From assembly GCA_031258755.1 (NCBI GenBank), contig JAIRMK010000062.1, positions 1 through 11,979 on the forward strand: DNA of 11,979 nucleotides, written 5' to 3'. Source of the stretch: Prevotellaceae bacterium (GTDB taxonomy: Bacteria; Bacteroidota; Bacteroidia; Bacteroidales; UBA932). Of the stretch, positions 1 to 9,087 are shown piece by piece; the stretch's first letter is position 1, and the number at the start of each line of letters is the position of its first letter. Both the position numbers and the translations under genes were made by a program. Under the pieces are notes generated by a model. The model had not been told where the DNA came from. It did not search any database and saw only the letters and a list, made by a program, of their open reading frames with translations.

Positions 1-468
1 GTTATTATGCTTGTCATAGGGAAGACCACTGATGCTTATTTGCGTGAAGGCATTGCCATATATACAAAACGGCTTCAGCATTACATTTCTTTTGAGATTA
101 AAGAGCTTCCCGATGTGCGAAACGCGGGAAATTTATCGCATGCACAATTAAAAGTACAAGAGGGGCAACTTATTCTCCGGCAGCTTGGCACCAATGATGA
201 TTTACTACTTTTAGATGAAAGCGGTTCGCAATTTTCATCTGAAGAATGGGCAGGTTATCTTGAGAAGAAATTATGTTACACCACCCGCTCATTAGTATTT
301 GTTGTAGGCGGCGCTTTTGGATTTTCCAATGATGTTATTCAGCGGGCTACCGACAAAATATCTCTGTCGCGTATGACTTTTTCACATCAAATGGCCAGGC
401 TTATTTTTGCAGAACAACTTTACCGTGCGTGCACTATTATTAAAGGCGAATCCTATCATCACCCTTAA
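1..468 (+). CDS. rlmH: 23S rRNA (pseudouridine-1915 N3)-methyltransferase RlmH, 5'-partial
   Basis: RlmH is a small SPOUT-class methyltransferase that uses S-adenosylmethionine to methylate pseudouridine 1915 in helix 69 of 23S rRNA, acting on assembled ribosomes. The visible protein carries the family hallmarks: LVIGKT at the start, LLDESG in the middle, VVGGAFGFS for the trefoil-knot cofactor loop, and the C-terminal block SRMTFSHQMARLIFAEQLYRA ending in SYHHP. The frame is open from base 1 (Val-Ile before the first ATG at 7). Relatives begin a few residues before this LVIGKT, so the true start is probably just upstream of the window and about 155 residues are expected. It ends 6 bp before the histidine kinase ATG, so the two are probably co-transcribed. 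Family assignment is secure; only the start is open. Confidence 0.93.
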   Translation, partial: VIMLVIGKTTDAYLREGIAIYTKRLQHYISFEIKELPDVRNAGNLSHAQLKVQEGQLILRQLGTNDDLLLLDESGSQFSSEEWAGYLEKKLCYTTRSLVFVVGGAFGFSNDVIQRATDKISLSRMTFSHQMARLIFAEQLYRACTIIKGESYHHP

Positions 469-474
469 CATTTT

Positions 475-3400
475 ATGAGAAAAAAACATTATTTGTTGTT
501 TAGCGCTCTTGGGTTTTTGATGGCAGCCCTACTCACTTTTTGTGTGTCGTTGGCCAATTTTCAATTGTCGGAAATTAATAAATATGATGTAACCCGTTAT
601 ACCCAGAAACTCCACAAGCAACAAAAAGACATCTACGATATTATTGCACGTTTCAATCTTCAAGACATTCATACGCTATTATCTTCCGATGTTAGTAATA
701 ATGTGGCTTTTTTCATTTTTAAAAAAGAGAAGTTACTTCATTGGATACACGATGCGCCCATTGATGAACAGCAGTTATTGCAAATAGACACTATTTTCCG
801 TTTTGTAAAGTTAAATCATAATTGGTATATTACTCGCAGTTTTTATAAAGCTGATTATCGCATTGTAGTTAGTATTGCAGTGAAACATGACCAGATATAT
901 GTCGATCAACCTTACAAGAGCAATGTTAATGCGACATTCAGCATTAGCGACAACGTTATTATCGGGCCTCCGTCCAACGATCATGGCATCATCGTTTACG
1001 GCATCGAAGGGTATCCCGTCATGAATTTGTACACCTATGATCAAGAGGCCAGACACGACATTATCCTCCTGTTGCGATGGATGTCTGTTATATTTTTATT
1101 GATTAGTATATTCCTGCTTTTTCAATATTTCGGGCGCTACAAAACAGTGTTGCTCTTTATATTTTTGCTTTTAGGCTTACGTGTGTTATTATTCTTCTCC
1201 GGCGATTTCTTAAAGTATAAATTAGACATATTTTCTCCATATATTTATGCCGACTCTTACTTTCTAAGTTCCTTGGGAGGACTGTTGTTACATGCTATTT
1301 TTGCATTTTTAATCATCACGGTTATTTACAAGCCCCGGAAAATATGGGAAATATATTTAAGCAGGACAACCCGCTTGAAAAAAAGATGCTGGATGATTGG
1401 AGCAGTCGTTGTTATTGTGATTTCCGCCTTAGCCATTCATTATATCTTGCGTTCGCTTGTATTTCATTCTATTATCAACCTCAAGCCACAACACCTTACA
1501 GAACTCAATTTCTATTCCTTAATTGCCTACTTTATTCTGGCGATTATGTTCAGTACCTTCTTTCTTATGGTACATATTTTCCTGCGATGTGGTTTCCCGA
1601 AATGGTTAAATGCATGGAAAAAACAAACCTTGGCCATTCTCTATATATTGTTACTTTCGGTTTATACCTCCTATTTCGTCAACGAATACACCATGCAGTT
1701 CGACCAGCAGCGGAATGCTATATGGGCTTACAAGCTGGCCATACAACATGATGAGGGGAAAATAAATCCAACTTTTTCTTTGCCTTCCAATTATTCTTAT
1801 GCCCTGTTTTTGAATAAAACACTGTCGCAATCGAGTGGCAGTTTCAACTATTACTGGAATCTTGGCGAGCAATGGGATATTAACAGGTTTACAGAAATAT
1901 TTAAGCAGAACGAATATATTCATTATGTATATAAGGTTAACGACGAATATAATGTTATACTCAGTCACAAAGAAGATACGTTGATAAATTATGCGGCAGC
2001 GTACTCTTATTTATTTTTGTTTTTTGGTTTTTTGTTCTATACGTTCTTGCATTTTGCAGGATGGCGGCTGCAGTGGGTATGGAACAACAATGCGCTACGG
2101 CGTAAGATCACGCTGTCATTACTCGGTCTTGTTATTTTCTCACTGGTAGCGGTTTGTACCGGAAGTCTGATTTACAATATTGCTCAGTATAAAACCATCA
2201 ATAGCCGGCAGATTACCGGGCGCATTAAATCAACGCTGGCCGTTCTCAATCATGAATTAAACACTTTGCAATTGTGCAATATTCAAAACACTCCCGAATT
2301 ATCGGATATATTGATACGCATTTCCAACAGTTTTGATATTGACATCAACATGTACGACACAGAAGGGAAATTACTCATATCATCGATACCTGAATTTTTT
2401 AACAAGCACATGAAAAGTATCCGCATGAATTCTGAGGCCATGCGGGCGCTTGAGAAGGGGGAGACGTCACAAGTTATTCTCCGGGAGAGGATCGGGGATC
2501 TTGACTACATGTCGGTATATGTATGTCATTATAATCGGAGTGGGCAACTCAATGCTTATATCAATTTGCCTTATTTTATCAACCAAAAAGAAATGACGGA
2601 AGACATTTCAACGATTATTACTTCCTATGCCAACGTTTACATTCTCCTTATTATTATTGCGTTTATCATAAGTATGACGCTTTCAAATCAAATTACGCGC
2701 CCGCTCAGCATCATCCGTCATAACATAAAGAGTTTCGAGCGTAGCGGAAAACTCGAACCGATAGATTACAATTCACCCGATGAGGTGGGCGATTTGATAC
2801 GTTCTTACAACGAAATGATTACTATACTTGATAATAATAACCGGAAACTTGCGCAAGCCGAACGCGAAAGTGCATGGAGAGATATGGCACAACAGATTGC
2901 CCATGAAATTAAAAACCCGCTCACTCCTATGCGCCTCAGCATACAGCATCTTATACGCATGAAACAAAATAATGCACCGGGATGGCAGAAGCATTTCGAA
3001 GAAGTGTTAAATACATGGCTGGAGCAAATAGAAACGCTGTCGAAAACAGCTTCCGAGTTTTCATCATTCGTGAAAATCGGCCAGCAGGAATCCACGACCA
3101 TTATTGATTTAAACACCGTGATAAAAGAGCAAATGTCGCTGTTCAATAATTACCCGAACATCACGTTCACCATTCAATCACAAGTGGCGCCGGCTAACGT
3201 GGAAATTCGCCCCGAACAACTCAACAGGGTTTTTATGAATATCCTGACCAACGCCATACAAGCGATAGACAAGAAGGAAAACGGACAAATTATCATGACG
3301 CTTTATGAGCAAGGCGACCGGTATTATATAATGGTGGAAGACAATGGATACGGTATCAGTAAAGAAGAGCAGGTGAAATTGTTTACACCGAATTTCACTA

Positions 3401-3534
3401 CGAAGAGTTATGGAAGCGGATTAGGTCTTTTTATCTGCCGTAATATTATGGAGAACTACGACGGCGGCATCAACTACAGTCCATCAACGCTTGGTGGGGC
3501 GTGCTTCACCATTTGTTTACATAAGGCGGTGTAG
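475..3534 (+). CDS. NtrY-like multi-pass sensor histidine kinase
   Basis: A 1019-residue inner-membrane histidine kinase. Hydrophobic segments lie near residues 7-29, 203-243 (two), 266-286, 306-326, 349-370, 385-402, 509-530, 546-570 and 721-737, with probable periplasmic stretches between some of them. A HAMP linker follows at about 739-790 (NQITRPL onward). The H-box is HEIKNPLTP with phospho-acceptor His810, the NtrY/AtoS type. The ATPase domain shows the N-box with Asn922 and Asn926, the G1 box EDNGYG with Asp956, and the G2 loop GSGLG at 980-984. It should autophosphorylate His810 and pass phosphate to a response regulator, but no regulator is encoded in the window, so it is an orphan here. 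The ligand is unknown. It follows rlmH by 6 bp and converges on der with a 25-bp gap. Codons are markedly more AT-rich than in der or the S41 gene. Confidence 0.88.
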   Translation: MRKKHYLLFSALGFLMAALLTFCVSLANFQLSEINKYDVTRYTQKLHKQQKDIYDIIARFNLQDIHTLLSSDVSNNVAFFIFKKEKLLHWIHDAPIDEQQLLQIDTIFRFVKLNHNWYITRSFYKADYRIVVSIAVKHDQIYVDQPYKSNVNATFSISDNVIIGPPSNDHGIIVYGIEGYPVMNLYTYDQEARHDIILLLRWMSVIFLLISIFLLFQYFGRYKTVLLFIFLLLGLRVLLFFSGDFLKYKLDIFSPYIYADSYFLSSLGGLLLHAIFAFLIITVIYKPRKIWEIYLSRTTRLKKRCWMIGAVVVIVISALAIHYILRSLVFHSIINLKPQHLTELNFYSLIAYFILAIMFSTFFLMVHIFLRCGFPKWLNAWKKQTLAILYILLLSVYTSYFVNEYTMQFDQQRNAIWAYKLAIQHDEGKINPTFSLPSNYSYALFLNKTLSQSSGSFNYYWNLGEQWDINRFTEIFKQNEYIHYVYKVNDEYNVILSHKEDTLINYAAAYSYLFLFFGFLFYTFLHFAGWRLQWVWNNNALRRKITLSLLGLVIFSLVAVCTGSLIYNIAQYKTINSRQITGRIKSTLAVLNHELNTLQLCNIQNTPELSDILIRISNSFDIDINMYDTEGKLLISSIPEFFNKHMKSIRMNSEAMRALEKGETSQVILRERIGDLDYMSVYVCHYNRSGQLNAYINLPYFINQKEMTEDISTIITSYANVYILLIIIAFIISMTLSNQITRPLSIIRHNIKSFERSGKLEPIDYNSPDEVGDLIRSYNEMITILDNNNRKLAQAERESAWRDMAQQIAHEIKNPLTPMRLSIQHLIRMKQNNAPGWQKHFEEVLNTWLEQIETLSKTASEFSSFVKIGQQESTTIIDLNTVIKEQMSLFNNYPNITFTIQSQVAPANVEIRPEQLNRVFMNILTNAIQAIDKKENGQIIMTLYEQGDRYYIMVEDNGYGISKEEQVKLFTPNFTTKSYGSGLGLFICRNIMENYDGGINYSPSTLGGACFTICLHKAV

Positions 3535-3559
3535 CTTTACAATTACCAACACATTTTTC

Positions 3560-4864
3560 CTATTTCTTTCGCATAAATATTTGCATGGGACAACCGGTAA
3601 ATTCAAAACGTTGCCGGAGTTTATTTTCGAGAAAACGCTTGTAGTCTTCACGCACATATTGCGGGAGGTTGCAGAAGAATGCAAAAGAGGGCGACGGCGT
3701 GGGCAATTGCGTCACATACTTTATGCGGACATATTTTCCCTTGATAGACGGCGGCGGATAATTTTCAATTTCCTGCGACATAGCCTCGTTCAGCTGCGAA
3801 GTGGGAATGCGGCGCACACGATTTTCATACACTTTTGCCGCCATCTGCAACACATCAAAAATACGCTGCTTACCGGTAACGGAAGTGAAAATCACAGGCA
3901 CGTCGGTAAAGGGCGCCAAGCGCTCCAACACAGCTTCCCGATGTTCTTTCATGGTGTTGGTGTTTTTTTCTACCAAATCCCATTTGTTCATCACAACGAC
4001 GCACCCTTTTTTATTCCTGTAAATTAAATTAAAGATGCTCATGTCTTGTGCTTCTACTCCCTGCGTAGCGTCGAGCATCAGCACACATATATCTGCGTTT
4101 TCAATAGCACGCACGGAGCGCATCACCGAATAAAATTCGAGGTTCTCCTTCACCTTTGTTTTCTTTCGCAAGCCGGCCGTATCGACCAGCATAAATTCAT
4201 AGCCGAATTTGTTGTAATACGCACTCACCGCATCGCGTGTGGTGCCGGCTACCGGCGTTACGATGTGCCGCTCCTCACCCAACAGCGCATTGGTTAACGA
4301 CGACTTGCCCACGTTCGGCTTTCCCACAATGGCAATGCGCGGCAATTGTTTTTCCACATCCGGTATTTTATCTTCCGGCAGGCGTTTCATTATTTCATCC
4401 ATGAGGTCGCCGGTGCCGGAGCCGCTCATTGACGAAATAGCCCATGGTGCACCAAGTCCCAACGAGTGAAATTCATGAACGTCATAAGAACGTTCAAGAT
4501 TGTCCACTTTATTTACAATCGGCAGTACCGGTTTTCCACTGCGCCGCAGGATGTCGGCCATGACGGTGTCAAAATCCGTAATGCCTGTGGTGACATCAAC
4601 CATGAATAGAATAAGGTCGGACTCGTCAATGGCCAGCAGCACCTGTTTGCGGATTTCTTCTTCAAACACATCTTCGGTGTTCACGGCATAGCCGCCGGTG
4701 TCGATGACCGAAAATTCGCGGCCGTTCCAGTCGGAGCGGCCGTAATGGCGGTCGCGCGTAACGCCGGCCACCTCGTCCACAATGGCCTGCCGCATGCCCA
4801 CCAAGCGGTTGAACAAGGTTGATTTCCCCACATTCGGGCGTCCTACAATAGCTACAATACTCAT
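3560..4864 (-). CDS. der: ribosome-assembly GTPase Der (EngA), tandem GTPase domains
   Basis: Der is an essential double GTPase that joins the 50S subunit during late maturation. This 434-residue protein has the expected order. GTPase domain 1 has P-loop GRPNVGKS at 8-15, DTGG at 55-58 and NKVD at 118-121. GTPase domain 2 has GKPNVGKS at 181-188, DTAG at 228-231 and NKWD at 293-296. A KH-like RNA-binding domain from about 355 ends in QIFMRKK. The frame extends nine codons upstream to an ATG at 4891, but the family begins at MSIVAIVGRPN, so I place the start at 4864. Length is normal for the family and no key motif is missing. It converges with the histidine kinase and is divergent from the S41 gene across a 135-bp gap. 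Identification is secure. Confidence 0.95.
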   Translation of the reverse strand: MSIVAIVGRPNVGKSTLFNRLVGMRQAIVDEVAGVTRDRHYGRSDWNGREFSVIDTGGYAVNTEDVFEEEIRKQVLLAIDESDLILFMVDVTTGITDFDTVMADILRRSGKPVLPIVNKVDNLERSYDVHEFHSLGLGAPWAISSMSGSGTGDLMDEIMKRLPEDKIPDVEKQLPRIAIVGKPNVGKSSLTNALLGEERHIVTPVAGTTRDAVSAYYNKFGYEFMLVDTAGLRKKTKVKENLEFYSVMRSVRAIENADICVLMLDATQGVEAQDMSIFNLIYRNKKGCVVVMNKWDLVEKNTNTMKEHREAVLERLAPFTDVPVIFTSVTGKQRIFDVLQMAAKVYENRVRRIPTSQLNEAMSQEIENYPPPSIKGKYVRIKYVTQLPTPSPSFAFFCNLPQYVREDYKRFLENKLRQRFEFTGCPMQIFMRKK

Positions 4865-4973
4865 AACAAACCGTTCTCTATATTTCAGCACGCGAAGTTA
4901 CAAAAAATCCTTGGATTACCCTGCGTGCAAAAGAATTCAAAATTAAAAAACAGGTATTTTTCATTTTTATGAC

Positions 4974-4981
4974 TACATTTG
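4974..4981 (+). promoter_or_regulatory. probable Bacteroidota -7 element of the S41 peptidase gene
   Basis: TACATTTG fits the Bacteroidota -7 consensus TAnnTTTG and lies 18 bp before the ATG at 5000, a usual leader length in this phylum. No convincing TTTG/TTG is present about 20 bp upstream, so support is only the -7 match and its position. Confidence 0.35.
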
Positions 4982-4999
4982 TATAATAAATATTCTTTT

Positions 5000-7900
5000 A
5001 TGAAAAAAATATTCTTTATTTCCCTGTTGCTTTTCTGCCTTTCTGCACAGGCAGAAGATGAAGCACGCCTGTTACGCTTTCCGGCCACCAATGGCGCCGA
5101 CCTCGTGTTTACATACGCCGGCGACCTTTATACTGCGCCGCTCGCAGGCGGGGTGGCACGCAAACTCACATCGCACGTGGGTTTTGAGATGTTCCCGCAC
5201 TTCTCGCCCGACGGCCGCACGATTGCGTTCACCGGCCAGTATGACGGCAATACCGAAGTATTCACCATTCCCGCCGAAGGCGGCACACCGCTACGCATCA
5301 CTTATACGGCCACGCTGGGACGCGACGACGTGTCGGACCGCATGGGGCCTAACAACATCGTAACAGCATGGACGCCCGACGGCCGGCATATCATCTACCG
5401 TTCGCGCAAACAAACGTTCGGCTTTCGCGGACATCTGTTCAGCGTTCCGGCAGGCGGAGGACTGTCTACGCAAGTGCCGCTGCCCGAAGGCGGCTTTTGC
5501 TCGTTCTCGCCCGACGGCAAAAAACTGGCCTACAACCGCGTGTTCCGCGAGTTTCGCACATGGAAATATTACAAGGGCGGCATGGCCGACGATGTGTGGA
5601 TTCACGATTTCGACACGCGCACTACCACCAATATCACGCAGAACGACGCACAGGACATCTTCCCGATGTGGATTGGTAACGAAATATTTTTCATTTCCGA
5701 CCGCGACCGCACCATGAACCTCTTCGTGTATAACCTGACGACCGGCCAGACGGAGAAAGTTACGGATTTCACAGACTACGACATTAAGTTTCCTTCTGTA
5801 TCGGGCGACGACATTGTGTTCGAAAACGGCGGGTATATCTATCATTTCAATGCGAAAACACGCAAAACCGGAAAGGTGGACATCCGCCTTAGCGACGATT
5901 TTAACTATGCACGCACCGAATGGAAAGACGTATCGACATACATTACCGCCACAAGTTTATCGCCCAACGGCGAACGGCTGGCAGTGACGGCGCGCGGCGA
6001 TGTGTACAATGTGCCGGCAACCGAAGGCGTAACGCGGCAGGTGACGGCCTCGCCGGGCGCACACGAGCGCAACGCCCAATGGTCGCCCGACGGGCAATGG
6101 ATTGCATATATCTCCGACAAAACAGGCGAAACCGAACTGTACCTGCAAAAGCCCGGCGACCACGACGCCATACAGCTCACCGCGAACAACGACAGTTATA
6201 TTTCTTCGTTCGCTTTCTCGCCCGACAGTAAGCATATAGTATATGCCGACCGGAAAAGCCGCATCCGCTACGTGCACCTCGACAGCAAACAGGTGGTTGA
6301 TGTGGCGCACGACACACGAGGATTGGTAAGGCTTGCAGACTGGTCGCCCGACAGCAAGTGGCTGGCATATTCGCTTCGCGCAAGCAATGATATGGATGTG
6401 ATATACCTGTATAACCTGACGGACAAGAAACACTATCCTGTAACCGACAAGTGGTATGACTCGGGGCGCCCCATGTTTTCGAGCGATGGGAAGTATTTGT
6501 ATTTTGTTTCTTCCCGCGATTTTAATCCCACGTACGGACGCAACGAATGGAATTTTGTATACAACAACATGTCGCGTGTCTATATGGCGATTTTGTCGAA
6601 AGACACGCCGTCGCCGTTAGCGGCAAAGGACGACAAGGTGGAAACGGATGCATCAAAAGAGGATAACGGAAAAGAAAAGCCGGAAGATAAAAAAGGAAAA
6701 AAAGACAAAGACAGTAAAACGGATACGAAAAAAACGGATGTAAAAATCGACCCCGACGGCATCAGTGAACGCATCGTGGGGCTTCCGGTGTCGCCCGGCG
6801 AGTATTATTTAGTGTACGCCACAGCCGATAAAGTATATTACAGCACCTACCGTAATCTTAAGGTTTATGACCTGAAAGCGCAAAAGGAAACGGAACTCGG
6901 GGACAACATGTCGTTGAGTTTTTCGCCCAACGGAAAAAAGGCGCTGGTGCGCAGCAACCGCAGCCTTTATGTGATTGACGCGCCGAGCGGAAAAATAACA
7001 CTGAGTAAATCGGTTGATTTGTCGGGCATGAAGACGCAAGTGAATTATGCGGAGGAATGGGCGCAAATTTTCAACGAGAGCTGGCGGCACTTCCGCGATG
7101 GCTTTTATGTGCCGAATATGCACGGCGTGGACTGGAAAGCCATGCGCGACAAGTACGCCGTATTGCTGCCCTACGTGAAGCATCGCGCCGACCTCACCTA
7201 CATCATCGGAGAAATGATTGGGGAACTGAATATCGGCCATGCCTACGTAAACAGCGGCGAGATGCCGCGCCCCAACCGCACCTCTACAGGGCTGCTGGGC
7301 GCGCAAATCAGCCGGCACGAGTCGGGGTACTTCCGCATCGACAGTATCCTGCCGGGCGCTAACTGGGACAGGTCGCTGTACTCGCCGCTCACGGAGATAG
7401 GCGTGAACGCGAAGAAGGGAGCGTATATCACCGCGATTGATGGAAAATCGACACAGGGCGTAAACGACCTGTACAGCCTGCTCGCAGGAAAAGCCGGCAA
7501 AAAGGTGGCGCTGACGCTGCATGCGCAACCTGCCAAAGGCGGCCGCGAGGTGATTGTGACGCCGGTTGCCGACGAATCGCAATTATATTACTATAACTGG
7601 GTGCAGGACAATATCCGCAAAGTAAACGAGGCCACCCAGGGACGTGTAGGATACATCCACATTCCCGATATGGGCGTGCCGGGGTTGAATGAGTTTGCGA
7701 AATATTTTTACCCGCAACTCGATAAAGAGGGCTTGATTATCGACGACCGCAGCAACGGCGGCGGGAATGTGTCGCCGATGTTGTTGGAGCGGTTGGCGCG
7801 CGTGCCCTACCGCGCCACCATGTACCGCACGTCCGAACATCCGGGCGCCGTGCCGGGGCAAACGCACGTGGGGCCTAAGGTAACGTTGATTGACAAGTAC

Positions 7901-8248
7901 TCTATGTCCGATGGCGACCTTTTCCCGCACGGCTTCCGCGAATTGGGACTGGGCAAGTTGATTGGCGTCCGCACGTGGGGCGGCATTGTAGGCATTAGCG
8001 GCTCATTGCCCTTCATTGACGGCGCCGATTTGCGTATTCCGTTCTTCACGTCCTATTCCATCGAAACCGGCGACTGGATTATCGAAGGACAAGGCGTAGA
8101 GCCCGACATCACGGTGGACAACGACCCTGCCAAGGAATGGGACGGCGAAGATGAACAGCTGAATCGCGCCATTGAAGAGCTGTTGAAAGAGCTGGCGCAT
8201 CGCAAGGGCATCCCGCCCATCCCGCCCGGCCCGGACAAAAGCAAATAA
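5000..8248 (+). CDS. exported tricorn-like S41 peptidase (PD40 beta-propeller + PDZ + TSPc)
   Basis: A 1082-residue tricorn-type serine peptidase. Residues 1-18 are a signal peptide (MKK, hydrophobic core, AQA before E19), so it acts in the periplasm or outside. Residues about 60-655 hold at least nine PD40/WD40-like repeats of the form FSPDGKxLAY. They are interrupted by a Lys/Asp-rich low-complexity linker at about 544-581. A helical segment (684-750) contains GHAYV with His747, a PDZ-like domain spans about 761-855, and the S41 domain ends the protein. By analogy with Thermoplasma tricorn (His746, Ser965/Asp966, Glu1023), His747, Ser970/Asp971 (SMSDGD) and Glu1029 (EGQGVEPD) are the likely catalytic set. 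The family trims peptides; the substrate here is unknown. I chose the ATG at 5000 over an in-frame TTG at 4979 because it directly precedes the signal peptide. A diverged copy of its 3' end lies at 9289-9335. Confidence 0.9.
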   Translation: MKKIFFISLLLFCLSAQAEDEARLLRFPATNGADLVFTYAGDLYTAPLAGGVARKLTSHVGFEMFPHFSPDGRTIAFTGQYDGNTEVFTIPAEGGTPLRITYTATLGRDDVSDRMGPNNIVTAWTPDGRHIIYRSRKQTFGFRGHLFSVPAGGGLSTQVPLPEGGFCSFSPDGKKLAYNRVFREFRTWKYYKGGMADDVWIHDFDTRTTTNITQNDAQDIFPMWIGNEIFFISDRDRTMNLFVYNLTTGQTEKVTDFTDYDIKFPSVSGDDIVFENGGYIYHFNAKTRKTGKVDIRLSDDFNYARTEWKDVSTYITATSLSPNGERLAVTARGDVYNVPATEGVTRQVTASPGAHERNAQWSPDGQWIAYISDKTGETELYLQKPGDHDAIQLTANNDSYISSFAFSPDSKHIVYADRKSRIRYVHLDSKQVVDVAHDTRGLVRLADWSPDSKWLAYSLRASNDMDVIYLYNLTDKKHYPVTDKWYDSGRPMFSSDGKYLYFVSSRDFNPTYGRNEWNFVYNNMSRVYMAILSKDTPSPLAAKDDKVETDASKEDNGKEKPEDKKGKKDKDSKTDTKKTDVKIDPDGISERIVGLPVSPGEYYLVYATADKVYYSTYRNLKVYDLKAQKETELGDNMSLSFSPNGKKALVRSNRSLYVIDAPSGKITLSKSVDLSGMKTQVNYAEEWAQIFNESWRHFRDGFYVPNMHGVDWKAMRDKYAVLLPYVKHRADLTYIIGEMIGELNIGHAYVNSGEMPRPNRTSTGLLGAQISRHESGYFRIDSILPGANWDRSLYSPLTEIGVNAKKGAYITAIDGKSTQGVNDLYSLLAGKAGKKVALTLHAQPAKGGREVIVTPVADESQLYYYNWVQDNIRKVNEATQGRVGYIHIPDMGVPGLNEFAKYFYPQLDKEGLIIDDRSNGGGNVSPMLLERLARVPYRATMYRTSEHPGAVPGQTHVGPKVTLIDKYSMSDGDLFPHGFRELGLGKLIGVRTWGGIVGISGSLPFIDGADLRIPFFTSYSIETGDWIIEGQGVEPDITVDNDPAKEWDGEDEQLNRAIEELLKELAHRKGIPPIPPGPDKSK

Positions 8249-8258
8249 AAATTGAGCG
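8203..8258 (+). repeat. S41-gene 3' end, intact copy of a direct repeat
   Basis: The last codons of the S41 peptidase gene plus 10 bp beyond its TAA reappear at 9289-9335. Over the aligned 47 bases 44 match. The copy lacks 9 bp, one of two tandem CATCCCGCC units present here. Confidence 0.85.
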
Positions 8259-8296
8259 TTGAAAATTAGTGATTAATGTCAAAATGTAAGAAGAGG

Positions 8297-8716
8297 TCAA
8301 TTCTCCACTTTCAAATATTCTGATGGAGTTAAAACAGGCAGGGACACTGTTTTGTAGCCTTTTGTGTCGCGGGTAATAATGGCATTAATGCCGGGCTGTT
8401 GGCATGCCGTGAAATATTGTGTGGCATCTTCAAAGTCTGGAAATTCAGATTGCGAGGCTTGTTTTAATACTGCATCTGTTACCGGTAAAATGGTGACTAA
8501 TAAAAAAAGTTGCGATAATCTATTAATTATCCGCTGATGTGTGTAGCCTAATTTGCGTAGTATATAGTAAATATTGTTCACAGAAAGCGACGAGATATAA
8601 ATATTTATTTTCTGTTTTTCGGCCAGTGCAAAAACAGTCACCGCATTTTCATAAAAAGGCTTCCGCGCTGCTAAGAAATCAATAATGACATTGGTGTCTG
8701 CAAAAATATTTTTCAT
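8297..8716 (-). CDS. PIN-domain toxin, VapC-like
   Basis: A 139-residue PIN-domain protein, probably a metal-dependent ribonuclease toxin. It opens with FADTNVIIDFL, the usual PIN start with acidic Asp7. It then has SSLSVNNIYYILRK in the second helix region, FEDATQY with Asp97, and ITRD with Asp117, the acidic residues expected to hold Mg or Mn. Length is normal for VapC-type toxins and no truncation is seen. Its ATG overlaps the antitoxin stop (ATGA, bases 8713-8716), the classical coupled arrangement. The RNA target cannot be read from sequence. The pair is AT-rich compared with the S41 gene before it and fabI after it, and it lies between two copies of the S41 3' end, which suggests acquisition. 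PIN assignment is firm; toxin activity is inferred from context. Confidence 0.85.
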   Translation of the reverse strand: MKNIFADTNVIIDFLAARKPFYENAVTVFALAEKQKINIYISSLSVNNIYYILRKLGYTHQRIINRLSQLFLLVTILPVTDAVLKQASQSEFPDFEDATQYFTACQQPGINAIITRDTKGYKTVSLPVLTPSEYLKVEN

Positions 8717-8961
8717 TTCAGATGTTTCTCCACTAATGCGTCAGAAAGGGCTTCCTTGTAATCGAAATCTTTCGGTATTTTAAAAGCCCCTTTTAGTGAG
8801 TTTACGATAGGCGTGGCGGCCGTTTTCGGTGCACGGTTATACAAAATTAATTTGAAATAATTCTCTATCATCTCCGATAATGTCCTATCATTGGAATAAG
8901 CATATTCTTTTATGGCTTCGGCCACATTTTTTTCTATGGTTAGGGTCAATTTTGTGTTCAT
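8713..8961 (-). CDS. antitoxin, DUF6364-like (ribbon-helix-helix type)
   Basis: An 82-residue protein starting MNTKLTLTIEK, then a charged amphipathic helix (NVAEAIKEYAYSNDRTLSEMIENYF) and an extended C-terminal tail. This strand-helix-helix pattern is typical of small ribbon-helix-helix antitoxins, and the N-terminus resembles the Bacteroidota DUF6364 family often paired with PIN toxins. The N-terminal part would bind the operator of its own operon. The tail (about 45-82) would block the toxin. It is the first gene of the pair, overlaps the toxin by 4 bp, and has a -7-like element 28 bp upstream. Autorepression is expected from family knowledge and is not shown by the sequence. The DUF assignment is from memory of the motif. 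Confidence 0.8.
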   Translation of the reverse strand: MNTKLTLTIEKNVAEAIKEYAYSNDRTLSEMIENYFKLILYNRAPKTAATPIVNSLKGAFKIPKDFDYKEALSDALVEKHLK

Positions 8962-8988
8962 TACTTTGTTTTTTACAAATTAACAATG

Positions 8989-8996
8989 CAAATTTA
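8989..8996 (-). promoter_or_regulatory. probable -7 element of the antitoxin-toxin operon
   Basis: On the minus strand TAAATTTG matches TAnnTTTG and lies 27 bp before the antitoxin ATG at 8961. The surroundings are AT-rich and no clear -33 TTTG is seen, so chance occurrence is possible. Confidence 0.4.
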
Positions 8997-9087
8997 CATG
9001 AAAATTTTAAATTTACACACAGACGGATAAAAATTGGGGGCAAAATCTACGGAGGTTATGTTCCCGGAAATTTATCAGCGACCCCAA

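Noticed and set aside
3535..3559. Intrinsic terminator between the convergent kinase and der genes
   Set aside because: The 25-bp gap holds a few T runs but no stem.
4938..4945. Minus-strand TAATTTTG as a der promoter
   Set aside because: It fits TAnnTTTG, but there is no -33 partner, it is over 70 bp from the ATG, and the AT-rich context makes chance matches likely.
4979..4999. TTG at 4979 as the S41 start
   Set aside because: It would place extra residues before a normal signal peptide and overlap the -7 element; the ATG at 5000 fits better.
5036..5038. Cys13 of the S41 protein as a lipoprotein cysteine
   Set aside because: The preceding residues LLF do not form a lipobox, and an AQA signal peptidase I site follows.
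5291..5845. Long minus-strand open frame inside the S41 gene
   Set aside because: It and similar frames in the GC-rich S41 and der genes are shadows of strong coding sequence and match no recognisable family.
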